64,000 bases of DNA from Cricetomys ansorgei. Its lineage: Eukaryota > Chordata > Mammalia > Rodentia > Nesomyidae. Under the pieces are notes generated by a model. The model ran no database searches. It saw only the letters and a program-made list of their open reading frames with translations, and was not told the DNA's origin. Position numbers and translations under genes: made by a program. The stretch lies in NCBI GenBank assembly GCA_026225945.1, contig JAMJFZ010000818.1:1-64000 (forward strand). The letters run 5' to 3'. Shown here one piece after another: positions 42,613-55,683 of this stretch (the stretch's first letter is position 1; each line of letters begins with the position of its first letter).

Positions 42613-42860
42613 TGGAGGGGTGGGAGAGAGAGAGGGGGCGGGGGAAGAGGGAGGGGCAGACAGATGTGCAGATAGGTGGGCAGGTGTAGAGCGAGGCAGG
42701 TATATATAAAGGGAGAGGGAGAGAGGGGAGGGAGGATGACGGACAGATTGATAAATAGATGGACAGACAGATGTAGGGGGAAGGGAGAGAGAGGGAGGGG
42801 GAGGAAGGGAGGGAGAGAGAGGGTGAGAGAAAGGGAGGGAGAGAGGAGTGGGGAGGGAGA
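42613..42860 (-). promoter_or_regulatory. Ccdc60: Long polypyrimidine tract of the W1 acceptor
   Basis: About 250 nt of GGGAGAGAGAGGGAGG-type purines on the plus strand, i.e. CTCT on the sense strand, interrupted by a short GATAGGTGGGCAGGTG-like patch. It leads into the CCACCCCTCCAG acceptor. Confidence 0.7.
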
Positions 42861-43499
42861 AATATAAATATCAAAGACAAGTTCTTAAATATATTAGGAC
42901 AGCACCCTTCTGTCTTAGGACCAACCCTGTCTGAGGGACTCTCACCCCCCCCCCCCAGAGCGGGACCATTGTATAACAGACTGAGCGTGGCGCGTCCCCG
43001 CTGACCCCCAGCTGCGGCTCTTACTGTGGGAGGCAGTGGGGACTTTGCGATGCAGGGTGTGGCTGGCAGAGTGGGTCATGAAGCTGGACCTTTCAAGGGT
43101 CTACCCAGCCCCGGCTCTGGTTCCTCTGCTCTGCTTCTCGGTCCCCTGAGGTGTGAGTGAGTGGCCTCTGTCACCTCTCCTGCCACCGATGACTGAGCTG
43201 CTCTGTCCAGCCATGCCTGCCATGATGGACTGAAACCATGAGCCAAAATGACTTTCCTTCCTCAGTCAGAAGGTTGTGGTCGGCTGTCCGTCACCGTGAC
43301 GGGAGAGTAAGGAATGCCCTCTGCTGTCTCTGCGTCTCCAGACACACAGACCTCAGCGTGAGTTCTGTATTTGCCTTTTACTGAAGACCCTGGGACACAT
43401 CATTTAATCCCTGGAAAGCTGTGTTACACCGCCCATTCTGATATTTATGGAGTATGTTTCCTACAGTGAGTCTGCCAAAGGGTGCTAGGAGGAGACATA

Positions 43500-43785
43500 A
43501 AGGAGACAGCCCGGGTCAGGTGAAGTGCCTGCCCCGAAAGGGTGAGGGTCTGCGTTCCAGTCTCCAGAACCCGGGTACACAGACCAGGGGTGGCAGCACG
43601 CTCCTGGGAGTAGCAGAGACAGGCAGATGCATGGAGCTCATTGGCCAGACAGTCAAGCCGGATTGGTGCAGTGCAGCTGCAGTAAGAGACCCCCGCTGCA
43701 AAGATACAGGTGAGGAATGAGGAGGAAGACGCCAGTGTCTACCTCAGACCTCACGTGGATGGAACTCACACCAGTGTGTTAACAC
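43500..43785 (+). mobile_element. B4 SINE, plus, whose tail seeds the 4.4-kb array
   Basis: GTGAAGTGCCTGCCCCGAAA, TCCAGAACCCGGGTACACAG, TGGGAGTAGCAGAGACAGGC and GGCCAGACAGTCAAGCCGGA, then GTAAGAGACCCCCGCTGCAA and GAGGAAGACGCCAGTGTCTA. This is the B4 order including the usual 'gaagacacc' end, after which CA-rich tail sequence is normal. Confidence 0.75.
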
Positions 43786-43999
43786 AGTGTCACACACACG
43801 GTGACAAGTTCACACACACACACAAACACACACACACGATGACAATTACACACATACACACACACGGTGACAATTACATACATACATACACACACATGGT
43901 GACAATTACACACATACACACTCATACACACACACAATGCACATGGATGGAACTCACACCAGTGTGTTAATATGCACACACCCTTGGTGACAAGTACAC

Positions 44000-44035
<36 letters not shown>

Positions 44036-47000
44036 GGTACGACCACACATACACATACACACATACATGGTGAAAATTACACACACACACACACACACAC
44101 TCACACACACAGTGACAATCACACACACGGTGACAGTTTTACACACACACACAGTGACAATCAAACACACACACACAGTGACAATCACACACACATGGTG
44201 ACAAACACACACACACGGTGACAAACACACACACAGTGACAATCACACACACAGTGACAATCACCACACACATGGTGACAATCACACACACATGGTGACA
44301 AAACACACACACACAGTGACAATCACACACACGGTGACAATCAAGCAACACATACACAGTGACAATCACACACACATGGTGACAATCAAGCACACACACA
44401 CAAAGTGACAATCACACACATGGTGACAATCAAGCACACACACACAGTGACAATCACACACACACACAGTGACAATCACACACACATGGTGACAATCACA
44501 CAAGCAGTGACAATCACACACACAGTGACAATCAAGCAACACACACACAGTGACAATCACACACACATGGTGACAATCACACACACATGGTGACAAACAC
44601 ACATACACAGTGACAATCACACACACAGTGACAATCACACACACAGTGACAATCAAAGCACACACACACAGTGGACAATCACACACACCTGGTGACAAAC
44701 ACACACACACATTGAACAATCACACACACATGGTGACAATCACACACACATGGTGACAAACACACACACAGTGACAATCACACACACATGGTGACAAAAA
44801 AGCACACACACACAGTGACAATCACACACACACACAGTGACAATCAACACACACACAGTGACAATCACATACATAGTGACAATCGCACACACACACGGTG
44901 ACAAACACACACACACAGTGACAATCACACACACACAGTGACAATCACACACACAGTGGGACAATCACACATACACAGTGACAATCAACACACACACACA
45001 GTGACAATCAACACACACAGTGACAATCACACACACACACACGGTGACAAACACACACACAGTGGACAATCACACACACATGGTGACAATCAAGCACACA
45101 CACACAGTGACAATCACACACACATGGTGACAATCACACACACATGGTGACAAACACACACATGGTGACAATCAAACACACATGGTGACAATCAAACACA
45201 CACACACAGTGACAATCACACACACAGTGACAATCACACACACATGGTGACAATCACACACACACGGTGACAGTCCACACACACAGTGACAATCACACAC
45301 ACAGTGACAATCACACACACATGGTGACAATGGAAAACACACACACACTGTGACAATCACACACACATGGTGACAATCAAGCACACACACACAGTGACAA
45401 TCACACACACACACAGTGGACAATCACACACACACAGTGACAATCACACACACAGTGACAATCACACACACATGGTGACAATGAAAAACACACACACACT
45501 GTGACAATCACACACACATGGTGACAAACACACACAGACAGTGACAATCACACACACATGGTGACAAAAAAGCACACACACACAGTGACAATCACACACA
45601 CACAGTGACAATCACACACACAGTGACAATCACACACACACACGGTGACAAACACATACAGTGACAATCACAGACACACGGTGACAAACACACACACACA
45701 GTGACAATCACACACACGGTGACAATCAAGCACACACACACAGTGACAATCACACACACATGGTGACAATCAAGCACACACACACAGTGACAATCACACA
45801 CACATGGTGACAATCAAGCACACACAGTGACAATCACACACACACAGTGACAATCACACACACACAGTGACAATCAAACACACATGGTGACAAACACACA
45901 CACAGTGACAATCACACCACATGGTGACAATCAAGCACACACACACACAGTGACATTCACACACACATGATGACAATCAAGCACACACACACAGTGACAA
46001 TCACACACACACACACAGTGACAATCACACACACACACTGACAATCACACACACAGTGACAATCACACACAGTGACAATCAAGCACACACACACAGTGAC
46101 AATCACACACACACGGTGACAAACACACACACAGTGACAATCACACACACAGTGACAATCAAGCACACACACACAGTGGACAATCACACACACATGGTGA
46201 CAATCAAGCACCCACACACAGTGATAATCAAACACGCATGGTGATAATCAAGCACAAACACACTGTGACAATCACACACACACACAGTGACAATCACACA
46301 CACACAGTGACAATCACACACACAGTGACAATCACACACACAGTGACAATCAAGCACACACACACAGTGACAATCACACACACACGGTGACAAAAACACA
46401 CACACACGGTGACAATCACACACACATGGTAACAGTCACACACACATGATGACAGTCCACACACACACATAGTAAAACAATCACACACACATGGTGACAA
46501 ACACCCACACATGGTGACAATCAAGCACACACACACAGTGACAATCACACACACATGGTGACAAACACACACACACGGTGGACAATCAAGCACACACACA
46601 CAGTGGACAATCAGACACACATGGTGACAAACACACACACACAGTGACAATCACACACACATGGTGACAATCACACACACACATGGTGACAATCAAGCAC
46701 ACACACACAGTGACAATCACACACACACGGTGACAATCAAGCACACACACACAGTGACAAACACACACACAGTGACAATCACACACACATGGTGACAAAC
46801 ACACACACAGAGTGAGAATCACACACACACACAGTGACAATTACACACACACGGTGACAATCACACACACATGGTGACAATCACACACACACAGTGACAA
46901 TCACACACACACGGTGACAATCACAACACACACATGGTGACAATCACACACACACGGTGACAATCACACACACACACAGTGACAATCACACACATGGTGA

Positions 47001-48170
47001 CAAAACACACACACAGAGTGACAATCACACACACACACATGTGACAATTTACACACACAGTGACAATCACACACACACAGTGACAATCAAACTCACGACA
47101 CAAACACAATACACACACACAGTGACAATTCACACACACATCTACAGTGACAAATCACACACACAGTGACAAACACACATGGGTCACACACAGTGACAAT
47201 CATCACACACACATAGGTGACAAACACACACACACGTGGTGACAATCACACACACACCAGTGACAATCACACACACACAGTGACACATCACCTCCACACA
47301 TGGTGACAACACACACACACACACAGTGACAATCAACACACACACACATGGTGACAACAACACACACACACAATGAACAATCACACCACACAACACACAC
47401 TACACACGGTGGACAAAAACACACACACACACACACACAGTGACAATCACACACACACAGTGACAATCACACACACACAGTGACAATCACACACACACAC
47501 ACCAATCACACACAGTGACAATCACACACACACATGAGTGCCAATCAACACATCACAACACACACACGGTGGACAATCACACACACATGAGACAATCACA
47601 CACACACGTGGTGACACAAAAACACACACATGGTGACAATCACACAACACTGGTGACAAACACACACACACAGTGACAATCACACACACACAATCACACG
47701 GTGACAATCAAGCACACACACACACAGTGACAATCACACACACATGGTGACAATCACACACACAGGTCACAATCACACACACAACACACACACACACAGT
47801 GACAATCACACACACACAGTGACAATCACCCACACACATGGTGACAAACACACACACACAGTGACAAACACCCACACACAGTGACAATCACACACACACA
47901 GTAACAAGCACACACACACAGTGACAATCACACACACATGGTGACAAACACACACACACAGTGACAATCACACACACACACAGTGACAAGCACACACACA
48001 GTGACAATCACAGACACACACAGTGACAATCACACACACAGTGACAATCAAGCACACACACATGGTGACAATCAAGCACACACACACAGTGACAATCACA
48101 CACACACACAGTGACAATCAGACACACACACAGTGACAATCACACACACAGTGACAATCACACACACACA
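43786..48170. repeat. 4.4-kb CA-based minisatellite, unit GTGACAATCA(CA)n
   Basis: On the order of a hundred units of GTGACAATCACACACACA, varying in CA count and with recurrent variants (TGGTGACAAACACACAC, GTGACAATCAAGCACAC). The tail block GGATGGAACTCACACCAGTG of the neighbouring B4 reappears 188 bp further on (about 43758 and 43946). Ends abruptly at ATTATAGCCCCTAG. The Cys/Val/His-rich open frames across it are artefacts of the repeat. Confidence 0.95.
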
Positions 48171-50069
48171 TTATAGCCCCTAGGGTTAGAGACCTTCATA
48201 TGCAGGAAGAGCAGAGGGTGTCTTCAGAGGGACTCATCTGAGGCAGAGCCGGTAGCACGCAGGGCCTGGGGTCTCCTCCATTTGCACGCATATCCCCGTG
48301 AGCTTGGCTTGTGTGTAGTTGTCATGTGTAGATGCCTACAGCACTGTGTTACCTGTGTTAGAACTTGAGATTTCTTTCTTGACTGACTCAACCACGGCCC
48401 CTGACCAACCCCGAGCGGCAGAAGAAGGGATTCGGCCGCCTGCATCTCTCTGGGCGCCTGTCTGCCTGAGGTATTGCCAGGCAACACAGCAAACTACCAC
48501 CACATCTCCTGACTATACATTTTGGGTCTGAAATGTGATTTTATTTGTTCTTCAAAATCTTGATCGGCAACCTGCGTGCGATGACTATTGGAGATACAGC
48601 GCGAACGAGGCACTGGGGTCTTCGGTGCTCACAGCCCGTTAGGGGAGAGAGAGACCCAAAGGGTCAACAGTAACACAGGGCGATAGGGAGGGAAGATTCT
48701 GGGCTTTGGGGGAGGGGGCATCTGATTCAGACTTGAGGGTATATGGAAACCTCTTTTTAGGAGAAAGTGATGTTTGAGTCCCCTCTTCTCCTGGCCATGA
48801 ACTAAAAGCTCTCTTGCCCTCGCCTCTGAGTTCTGGGACTACCGCAGCGCACTACCATGCCCTGGCGTTGCTTAATTTTTGTTGGAGATCTCAGGCGTTG
48901 CGCTACTCTTTGCACTGGACGAAAGCAATTTGAAGAAGGAAGGGGTCGTTCTAGTTCACAGTTCCAGGGCAGGGGCGTGGCGGCGGGAGCGGGAGGCTGG
49001 CTGGTCACATAGCATCTGGAGTCAGGAAGCAAGGGTGAGTCGGGAGCGGCCCCGCCCATGCCGGGCTGTCAAGCCTCCTGGCCCACTTCCTCCAGAGAGG
49101 CTCCGCCTCCTCAAGGTTCTACAACAGCTGGGGACCAAGCGTTCAGACACTGGAGCCTGCGGGGGACACTCCCCGTAGAAAGCTCTACCGGAAGCTACAG
49201 CGACCAGACTTCAGTGTGACTGAGCTGATTCCTGTTTATCTGCTGAGACTGGTTAAGGTGTTGCTTGGGGCATCTTAACCGGGGACTCTTGTTGACTGTC
49301 CACCCGGTCGGGGCTGGGGAGGGATTTTGCAGAGTTTTCTAATTCATGCCCTTCAGGTGGCAGGCAAGTGGTCACTGCCATTGTGTCCCGGGTCTCTGGC
49401 TGGCCTTGGCTGAAAACCTATTTCTGATGTCAGTGTTGGGGACCGGGGCGGGGGGGGGGGGCTGTATCGATCACCAGGCATGCAGCGTTTGCCTCTGGAT
49501 GGTTCCAACACACAAATATATGTGCTCCCTACGATGTGCCAAAGGCCCGGAGGGGGGGTACCTAGAGAAATCACAAGAGGGCCTTCCTGGAGGAGGTGAC
49601 ATTACAGTGGAGTGGGAGCACCGGAACAAAGTGGGCGCCAGCTTGCCGCGGGATGAACCGGTGAGCTGGGTGAGCGTAAATGCAGAGTTGAGTGTGCGGG
49701 TTTCCTGTTGTGGGGGGAACTGAAGCACAGGATGTGTACAGCAGAGGCCCGGCGTCTGGATTTGGGGGCTGCCGGGACTGTGCCTTCTAAAGATACTTTG
49801 GGAATCTGCAAACACCACACTGAGTGTTTGCGGATGGCTTTCCAAACTACTGAGCCCCACAGACAGGTTCGGGGAGTGCAGGCCGGGAAACTTGAGCCCT
49901 TCCCCAGCCAGGGTTCCCCCCCCCCCAATCCCAGCAGTTGCACCTTCTGGAAGGGCCCAAGTGACAGGTGCGGGTGGGCCAGCAGGGTTGGGTGAGGGGA
50001 GGGTCTAGCCTGGTGCAGACATGCCAGTTTGTCTGGGATCACCGGATGAGCCTGGAGGAGTTCTCCAGA

Positions 50070-50230
50070 TACCACAGGGGCCCATTTAAAAATGCTTAAT
50101 TGTGTCTTGCAGACTCCCGTCTAATTCCCCATGGGCTTTCCTACATCTTCCAGCATTACTGCTGATTGCTGATTACTAAGCCATTTGTGAGACGGGAGCT
50201 ATTTGCAGGACGAGCAGGTTTTGGCTTTAT
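50070..50230. promoter_or_regulatory. AT-rich repeat-free block, candidate regulatory element
   Basis: CCATTTAAAAATGCTTAATT, GACTCCCGTCTAATTCCCCA and TACTGCTGATTGCTGATTAC in a SINE-free stretch. Weak evidence only. Confidence 0.2.
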
Positions 50231-50606
50231 ATCCACTGACAGGGGGCCTTTTGCCCACTGCTTCACAGGGTGGAAAGCCCCCCTAGCTGACCTCAGAGCG
50301 AGGCTGTGGAGGGAGGGAGTTGCCTGCACCCGGGCGTGGAGCAGAGCGGGGTTACACAACGTGGACACAACTTCCTCACTGTCGCACGGAGCATTGCTTG
50401 CATTTTCAAGGTTCACATGTTCTCTGTATAGGTGTCTGGGAGTCCATTGTGAGGCAATTAGAGGGCTTCTGGCTGTGCCAGGGGGAGGGCTCTGTGTGGC
50501 TCAGTGGGGCTGGGGCAGAGGAGCAGAAGCAAGCCTGACATGAGAAGGCAGAGGAGGGGCAGGTTCAGGGCGGGATATTTGCTTTGTTGGTTTTTTGGGT
50601 GTTATT

Positions 50607-50925
50607 GTGTGTGTGTGTGCACATGTATGTGTGTGTGTATGTGCATGTGTGTGTACTTGTGTGTATGTGTATGTGCACATGTGATTGTGTATATGTGTGC
50701 ATACATGCATGTATGTGTGTACTTGTGTGTATATGTGTGTGCACATATGTGTACTTGTATGTGTGTACATGTGTATGTGTGCATGTATATATTTGCATGT
50801 GTGTGTACTTGTGTGTATATGTGCGTGGGGGCTGTGTACACAAGTGTGTATATATGTGTGCATTTGTGTGCATGCATGTGTGTGCACGTGTGAGCACGCA
50901 GTGTGTGCACAGGCACGTGTGTGCA
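50607..50925. repeat. (TG)n/(TGTATG)n array
   Basis: GTGTGTACTTGTGTGTATGT-like units for about 320 bp, adjoining a B4 body. Confidence 0.93.
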
Positions 50926-51172
50926 GAGGCCCGAGGAGGATGTCCGTTGTCCCGCCTTGTCACTTTTCATCTGATTTCCTTGACACAGATTCTCGCACTG
51001 ACCCTGGAGCCAGCCTGGGAACCAGGAAGCCCCAGCATCCCCCTGTCTCCACCATGACAGTGCTGGTGCCTCAGGCAGGAGACTACCCTGGCTCTCATGT
51101 GGGCTCCAGGATTAGAACTCAGGTCCTCATGCTTGTCCAGCAAGCGATCTAGCCTGTGGAGCTATCCCCTCA
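50926..51172 (-). mobile_element. B4 SINE, minus
   Basis: ACCCTGGAGCCAGCCTGGGA, TCATGTGGGCTCCAGGATTA, GAACTCAGGTCCTCATGCTT and GTCCAGCAAGCGATCTAGCC. Confidence 0.7.
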
Positions 51173-51184
51173 TCCCTTGGATGG

Positions 51185-51610
51185 GTTTCAAAATATCATT
51201 TATTTTTATTTTTAATTGACATAGTGACCGTGCATGTTTTGGGGGGTGCAGTGTGGTATCTCTGTATGAGGATGAGTGGGTAACGACCATTCAGGGTGAG
51301 TGGCATGACCGTCGCCCCAGACACTGGTTAGTTTTTGTGTTGGGGCATTCCTACTCCCCTCTATTAGCTGCTTTCAAATACTCAGTTAACGGTTGTCAGT
51401 CGGCTACAGCCTTCTGTGCTCTCGACCCCGCAGGCCCTGCACCCGGTGCCCCGTTATACACCCTGTCTCTGTCTCCCCGCTCTCCGTCCCACTGAGTAAC
51501 CACCACCCCTTCCACGCCGCCGGCATTTTTAGCTTCTGCATGTTTCACCACATTTGCCGTTCTGTGCCTGCTCCGCCTCCCCCAGCTCAATCCTCTCCAG
51601 CTCCCCTGGG
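51185..51610 (+). mobile_element. Mammalian L1 3' UTR-like fragment
   Basis: TTTATTTTTAATTGACATAG, GTGCAGTGTGGTATCTCTGT and the later CATGTTTCACCACATTTGCC recall the non-coding 3' end of old L1 elements. No ORF2 coding remnant is visible. Confidence 0.4.
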
Positions 51611-51634
51611 TATTTATGAATGGTAAGCACGGTG

Positions 51635-51790
51635 CTTAGTTTTCATCGTCAACTTGACACTGTAGGATCCCTGGGGGATGGCCCTTTGGGCATGCCTGTG
51701 AGGAATTATCTCGATTATGTTAGCTGATGTGAGAAGACCCATCTTGGTGGTGGGCGAGACCACTCCGTGGGCTGCGTCCTGTACGGGGTA
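51635..51790 (+). mobile_element. GTCAAC-family rodent repeat fragment
   Basis: TTCATCGTCAACTTGACACT, GGGCATGCCTGTGAGGAATT and TGTGAGAAGACCCATCTTGG; truncated by the adjoining B1. Confidence 0.5.
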
Positions 51791-51809
51791 AACGTGGGGG
51801 AAGCTGGCT

Positions 51810-51935
51810 CAGGAACTCTGTGAGTTCGAGGCCAGCCTGGTCTCCAGAGTGAGTTCCGTGACAGCCAGAGAAACCCTGTCTGGAAAAACCAAAGAAAACA
51901 ACAACAACCCTGTCTCAAAAAGAAAGAAAGAACAA
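51810..51935 (+). mobile_element. B1 SINE, 5'-truncated, plus
   Basis: GTGAGTTCGAGGCCAGCCTG, GTCTCCAGAGTGAGTTCCGT and GAGAAACCCTGTCTGG, then an A-rich tail. Confidence 0.85.
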
Positions 51936-52453
51936 ACAAGTATTTCAGCCGCTTCCCCGCGTGACCGGTGAACACGCTGTAGTTTTAGGAGCCCTGGTCT
52001 AGCCACCTTCTTTTGCTTCCAAAAAACAACGGTCTTAACTGACTAACTAGATACCTGCTCGCCTTCTCAAGTTTGAAAAGTAAGGTTTTGACACGTGGTA
52101 ACTGCCAGGTCATCTTGGAGGTTCTCCTGGGGTACCTGGATTCGACAGTCCCACCCTACAAGGACATTCTGCCAGTGAGAAGCCTCCTGTGGCCTGCAGC
52201 AGCCCCCACCCCCAGGAACGGAGAAGGGTGAAGTTCCCTGCATTTCTTTGATTCCTGCTGTGGAATGTTTTTGCTCCTGTGAATTAACGATTTAGATCTC
52301 TAGACTTGCTTATCCTGTCTGCTTGCAGATGTGCACCCCTCTTTACCTGCTTGTATGAGTCCCCTCTCCCTCCCTGGTCCTCCCCCACTCCACGCTGTCA
52401 CCCACCATTTTCCTTTAGATTCTGGCTAGAGTTGATATGATGCAATATTTTCT

Positions 52454-52455
<2 letters not shown>

Positions 52456-52492
<37 letters not shown>

Positions 52493-52515
52493 TGTGTGTC
52501 TGTGTGTCTGTGTCT
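52456..52515. repeat. (TG)n(TGTC)n microsatellite
   Basis: About 35 bp of pure TG followed by TCTGTGTGTCTGTGTGTCTG. Confidence 0.95.
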
Positions 52516-52989
52516 GACTTAAATCACTTCACAAAGATGCCTCTGGGACAGAAAGAAACCAGGACTGCGCAGCACCTGACATGCACACGGTTCTCAATGG
52601 CCAGAGTCCCGGAGAGTTGAGCAGCGGCTTGTGATGGGAACTCTCAGCCTTTCTGTTAAGGCAGGGAGAGGATTAACTGTTGTCACTTTGCTACAGACTA
52701 GCACGTACCTCCAAAGCGCGGGGGGGGGGGGGAACGACCCACAAAACCCAGCTTTTAATGGTGTTAGGGTTCCACATCCAGCCAGTTTTCCCTCATATTT
52801 TCTGTCTCTGTTTACAAGATCTATGGGGCTATAAAGCCAGGAGTGCTTCAGTGGGGAAAGCTGAGCGGCATTAAGATGAGCGAGCACTCCTGGCGATTGG
52901 ATTTCGGGGGTGTCCTGCTCTTACAGCCGGGAATTGCCTACGTGGGAAATTTTCACTTAAGAGATTTTACTGTTTTCAAGTAATAGCAG

Positions 52990-53480
52990 ATAAATCAGTG
53001 TATCCCCCGTGCGTGGAGGCTGGATGGAAGCTTAGAGAGCCCGCTTCGTCTGGCTGGCTCACGCCTTGCTCGGTCAGCCCACTCAGACTTACTGATTTCT
53101 GAGGAGGGCGGGGCCGGCATGATGGACGGTGGGGAGGATCTAAAACACCGTCCTCCGGATCCGTGACTATTCATTCAGGCAACCTGGACGGGGGCAAATT
53201 AATAACGCGGCCCTGGTTCGGGTGCACTGGAGCGTATATGTTTTGCACTTAAGTTCCCCACATCAGAATGCCCTGTTTATACAATAACTTAATAAATCTA
53301 GTCTGGCTGCCGGATTGACAAGAAGGTGAGAATCATTCATTAAAATGCAAATGCCGTTGAGATGAAATTTGGGATGTATTTATTACGGTAATTGAACTGC
53401 ACTCGGCTGTAATCACAACAGTTTGAACCGCCTTACAGGCAAAAGGCCGGCGCCTGTTAAGCCCCTCCCGAGTCTACATC
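52990..53480. promoter_or_regulatory. AT-rich repeat-free block with POU octamer, candidate enhancer
   Basis: About 490 bp without recognisable SINEs. It contains a consensus octamer ATGCAAAT at 53345-53352, several TTAAT/TAATAA homeodomain cores (GGCAAATTAATAACGCGG, ATAACTTAATAAATC, TTACGGTAATTGAAC) and scattered CpG. Its low-repeat, mixed-motif texture resembles deeply conserved non-coding elements. Conservation itself cannot be seen here. Confidence 0.35.
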
Positions 53481-54889
53481 TTTGTCAGTGTGCAGATTAG
53501 AGTCCTCTCCTGAGTTGAAGAAGGTCAACTACGGACACAAAGGGTCGCTCTGGTAGCACAATGTGTGAACAGCAAATCGACTAAAAAAAGAGCTGAGTGC
53601 TTATTGTAACCACCTCCTTATTAAATCAAAGCAGGACGTTGGTTTACTGTCCCTGGGTCATGTGGCTGATTGCCAACCGCCCCCACCACCTCAGGGGTTG
53701 GAATTCGCGGAGTCAGGACTTCGTCTGTCAGATTCCGTGTTCGAGATGGCTCTTTCCAAGTGTGGGTTTGAGTCACCGTAACAGTATCGGGCCATACACA
53801 GGATTCTGAGGGCATCTGAAGTTCCATTGTTGCAACGTTACAAAGTTACACTCAAAGGAGCTTTTTCCTTCCCTAGTACGTGAGGTCATTGGGTTGCCTC
53901 TGAGCAGCAGCGGGTAGAATTGCAGGCTGATCCCATAGAAACAGAACGGTCAAAGGACTCTTTACTTCCCTTGGGCCCAAGACAGTTCAGGCATGTGTGT
54001 ACAGCAGAGAGGCAGGCACACACAGCAAGATGGGGGAAACTTTTCTGTAGGTCCAAGGTGCCATCTGGTGACATTCTTAGCTTTTGGGTTGGTGGAAGCT
54101 AGTGATCTGCTAAGTGAATGGATTCAAAGGGTTCTTTTTTATCTTTCAGTCACGAGGTGTTAGTTCCGACACAGGTGGGCAAGTTCTGGGCTAGAACTAG
54201 CCTCAGGTGAGGTAATTGGCCTCTGGACCCGAGACGTTGAGATCTCTCCGCAGCACTGAGAGTCTAATCAGCCTCTGCAGACACGGCTTCTTTCCAGAAG
54301 TTTGTTCACAGCCAGTCGATGATAGGAGGGTTCGCCGTCTTGCTTATGAAATCCCTGGGAAGTTTCAGGTTTACAGCTTGGCAAGAGGGAAGGTTAAATT
54401 AGAAGAATAACCACACGTTCTGAGGTCGTGAGCATAAAGGAACGCGGCCTTTATGCAGGCAGTCTTCACAGCAGATTTTGCCAGTTGGGTCAGAGTTCCT
54501 CGCTGCCAGTTGGTGGGTGACTTCAGCCGGATGGAAGGGCGAGAGAGGACTTCTCTCCCTCCCAGCATCGTCTTCGTTCCCCTGGCTTTTCTATCTTGCC
54601 TTGGAGGTCGGCGTGGCCCAGAGAATTCCTCTGGCCCCCTCCCCAGGGCAGACAGATCCAGGGTGCAGACCGAGTGCCTCCCGGGTCCCCGTGACTTCAT
54701 ATCCAATCACCAGCTGCAAAGTGACGTCGACTCTGAACAGCTTGAAGTCACCGTGTCGCCCCGTCTGACTCCTGCTGACACCACTCTGGCCGGGAGCCCT
54801 CATTTTGAATTCTCATTTGCTCAAGCATCTGAAGTGTTCCTTCCCTTCCTAGTGTTGCCCACGGGGCTGCAGGATTTCTTTTCTTGGCT

Positions 54890-55010
54890 CCTTTCCTTTC
54901 GAGACAGGGTCTCACTGTGTAGCCCAGGCCGACCTCAGGCTCATAGGTCTGCCTCAGCCGCCCGAGGGTCGGGATGCAGGGTGTGTGCCACATGCCCCCG
55001 GCACACGCTC
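54890..55010 (-). mobile_element. B1 SINE, minus, diverged
   Basis: TTTCGAGACAGGGTCTCACT, GTGTAGCCCAGGCCGACCTC and AGGTCTGCCTCAGCCGCCCG. Confidence 0.8.
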
Positions 55011-55439
55011 TTTCTAAGGCACAGCCCTAGCCGTTGTGACCAAGGGGCTCCGGTTGGTCCAGTGGCTGCCCACTGTCCTTAGGATAATGTCACTATCCCC
55101 TCTTCCTCCTGGGCAGTCCTCAGGAACTTAGCCTCTAACCACACCCAGGCTCTCCAGGGCATCTTTCTTCCCTCTGGAATCCGACGGGCTCTTCCTTCCT
55201 TCTGTGGCACCGTCTCTGTCTTCACGAGACTTTCCCAGCTCAGCTACCCAACGCTCTGCTCTCCTCCAATCTCTACCTGTCAACTCCGTGCTGGGTAAAG
55301 AGCACCCCCCGCCCCCGCCCCCAGGTTCCTGTTCTTCCAGGTCCTCCGCAGTCCTGCCCTCTTCACAGTGGACGCTGGCGGTCTGTTTACTGGTCGGTTC
55401 TTCTTCCAGGATGTGGACATTTTTTATTTTATTTTTGAT

Positions 55440-55683
55440 AAAACATTTAAAAAAATTATGTGTTTGGGTGTTTTGCCTGGCATGTATGTGTGTCTGTACA
55501 CCGCACGAGTGCTTGCTTCTGTGGGAAAACCAGAGAGTGTGTTAGACCCCCTTGGAACCGGAGTTGCAGACGATTGTGATTGACACTGGATTGCAGAGTC
55601 ACCATCTGGGAGCTGCAAGTTGAACCCAGGTCCTCCGGAAGACCGGCTAGTTGGCGTAACCGCCGAGCCATCTCTCCAGCCCT
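55440..55683 (-). mobile_element. B3 SINE, minus
   Basis: TATGTGTTTGGGTGTTTTGC, TGTGTCTGTACACCGCACGA, GTTGAACCCAGGTCCTCCGG and AACCGCCGAGCCATCTCTCC; full tRNA-like head at the right end. Confidence 0.88.

Noticed and set aside
43779..47707. Many Cys/His/Val-rich minus-strand frames that look like metal-binding peptides
   Set aside because: Artefacts of the GTGACAATCA(CA)n array; frames break at every unit of different length.
50040..50090. Minus-strand segment ending LENSSRLIR before a GT, phase-compatible with W1
   Set aside because: Poor acceptor context, very short, and a stop just upstream; the fit to W1 is probably chance.
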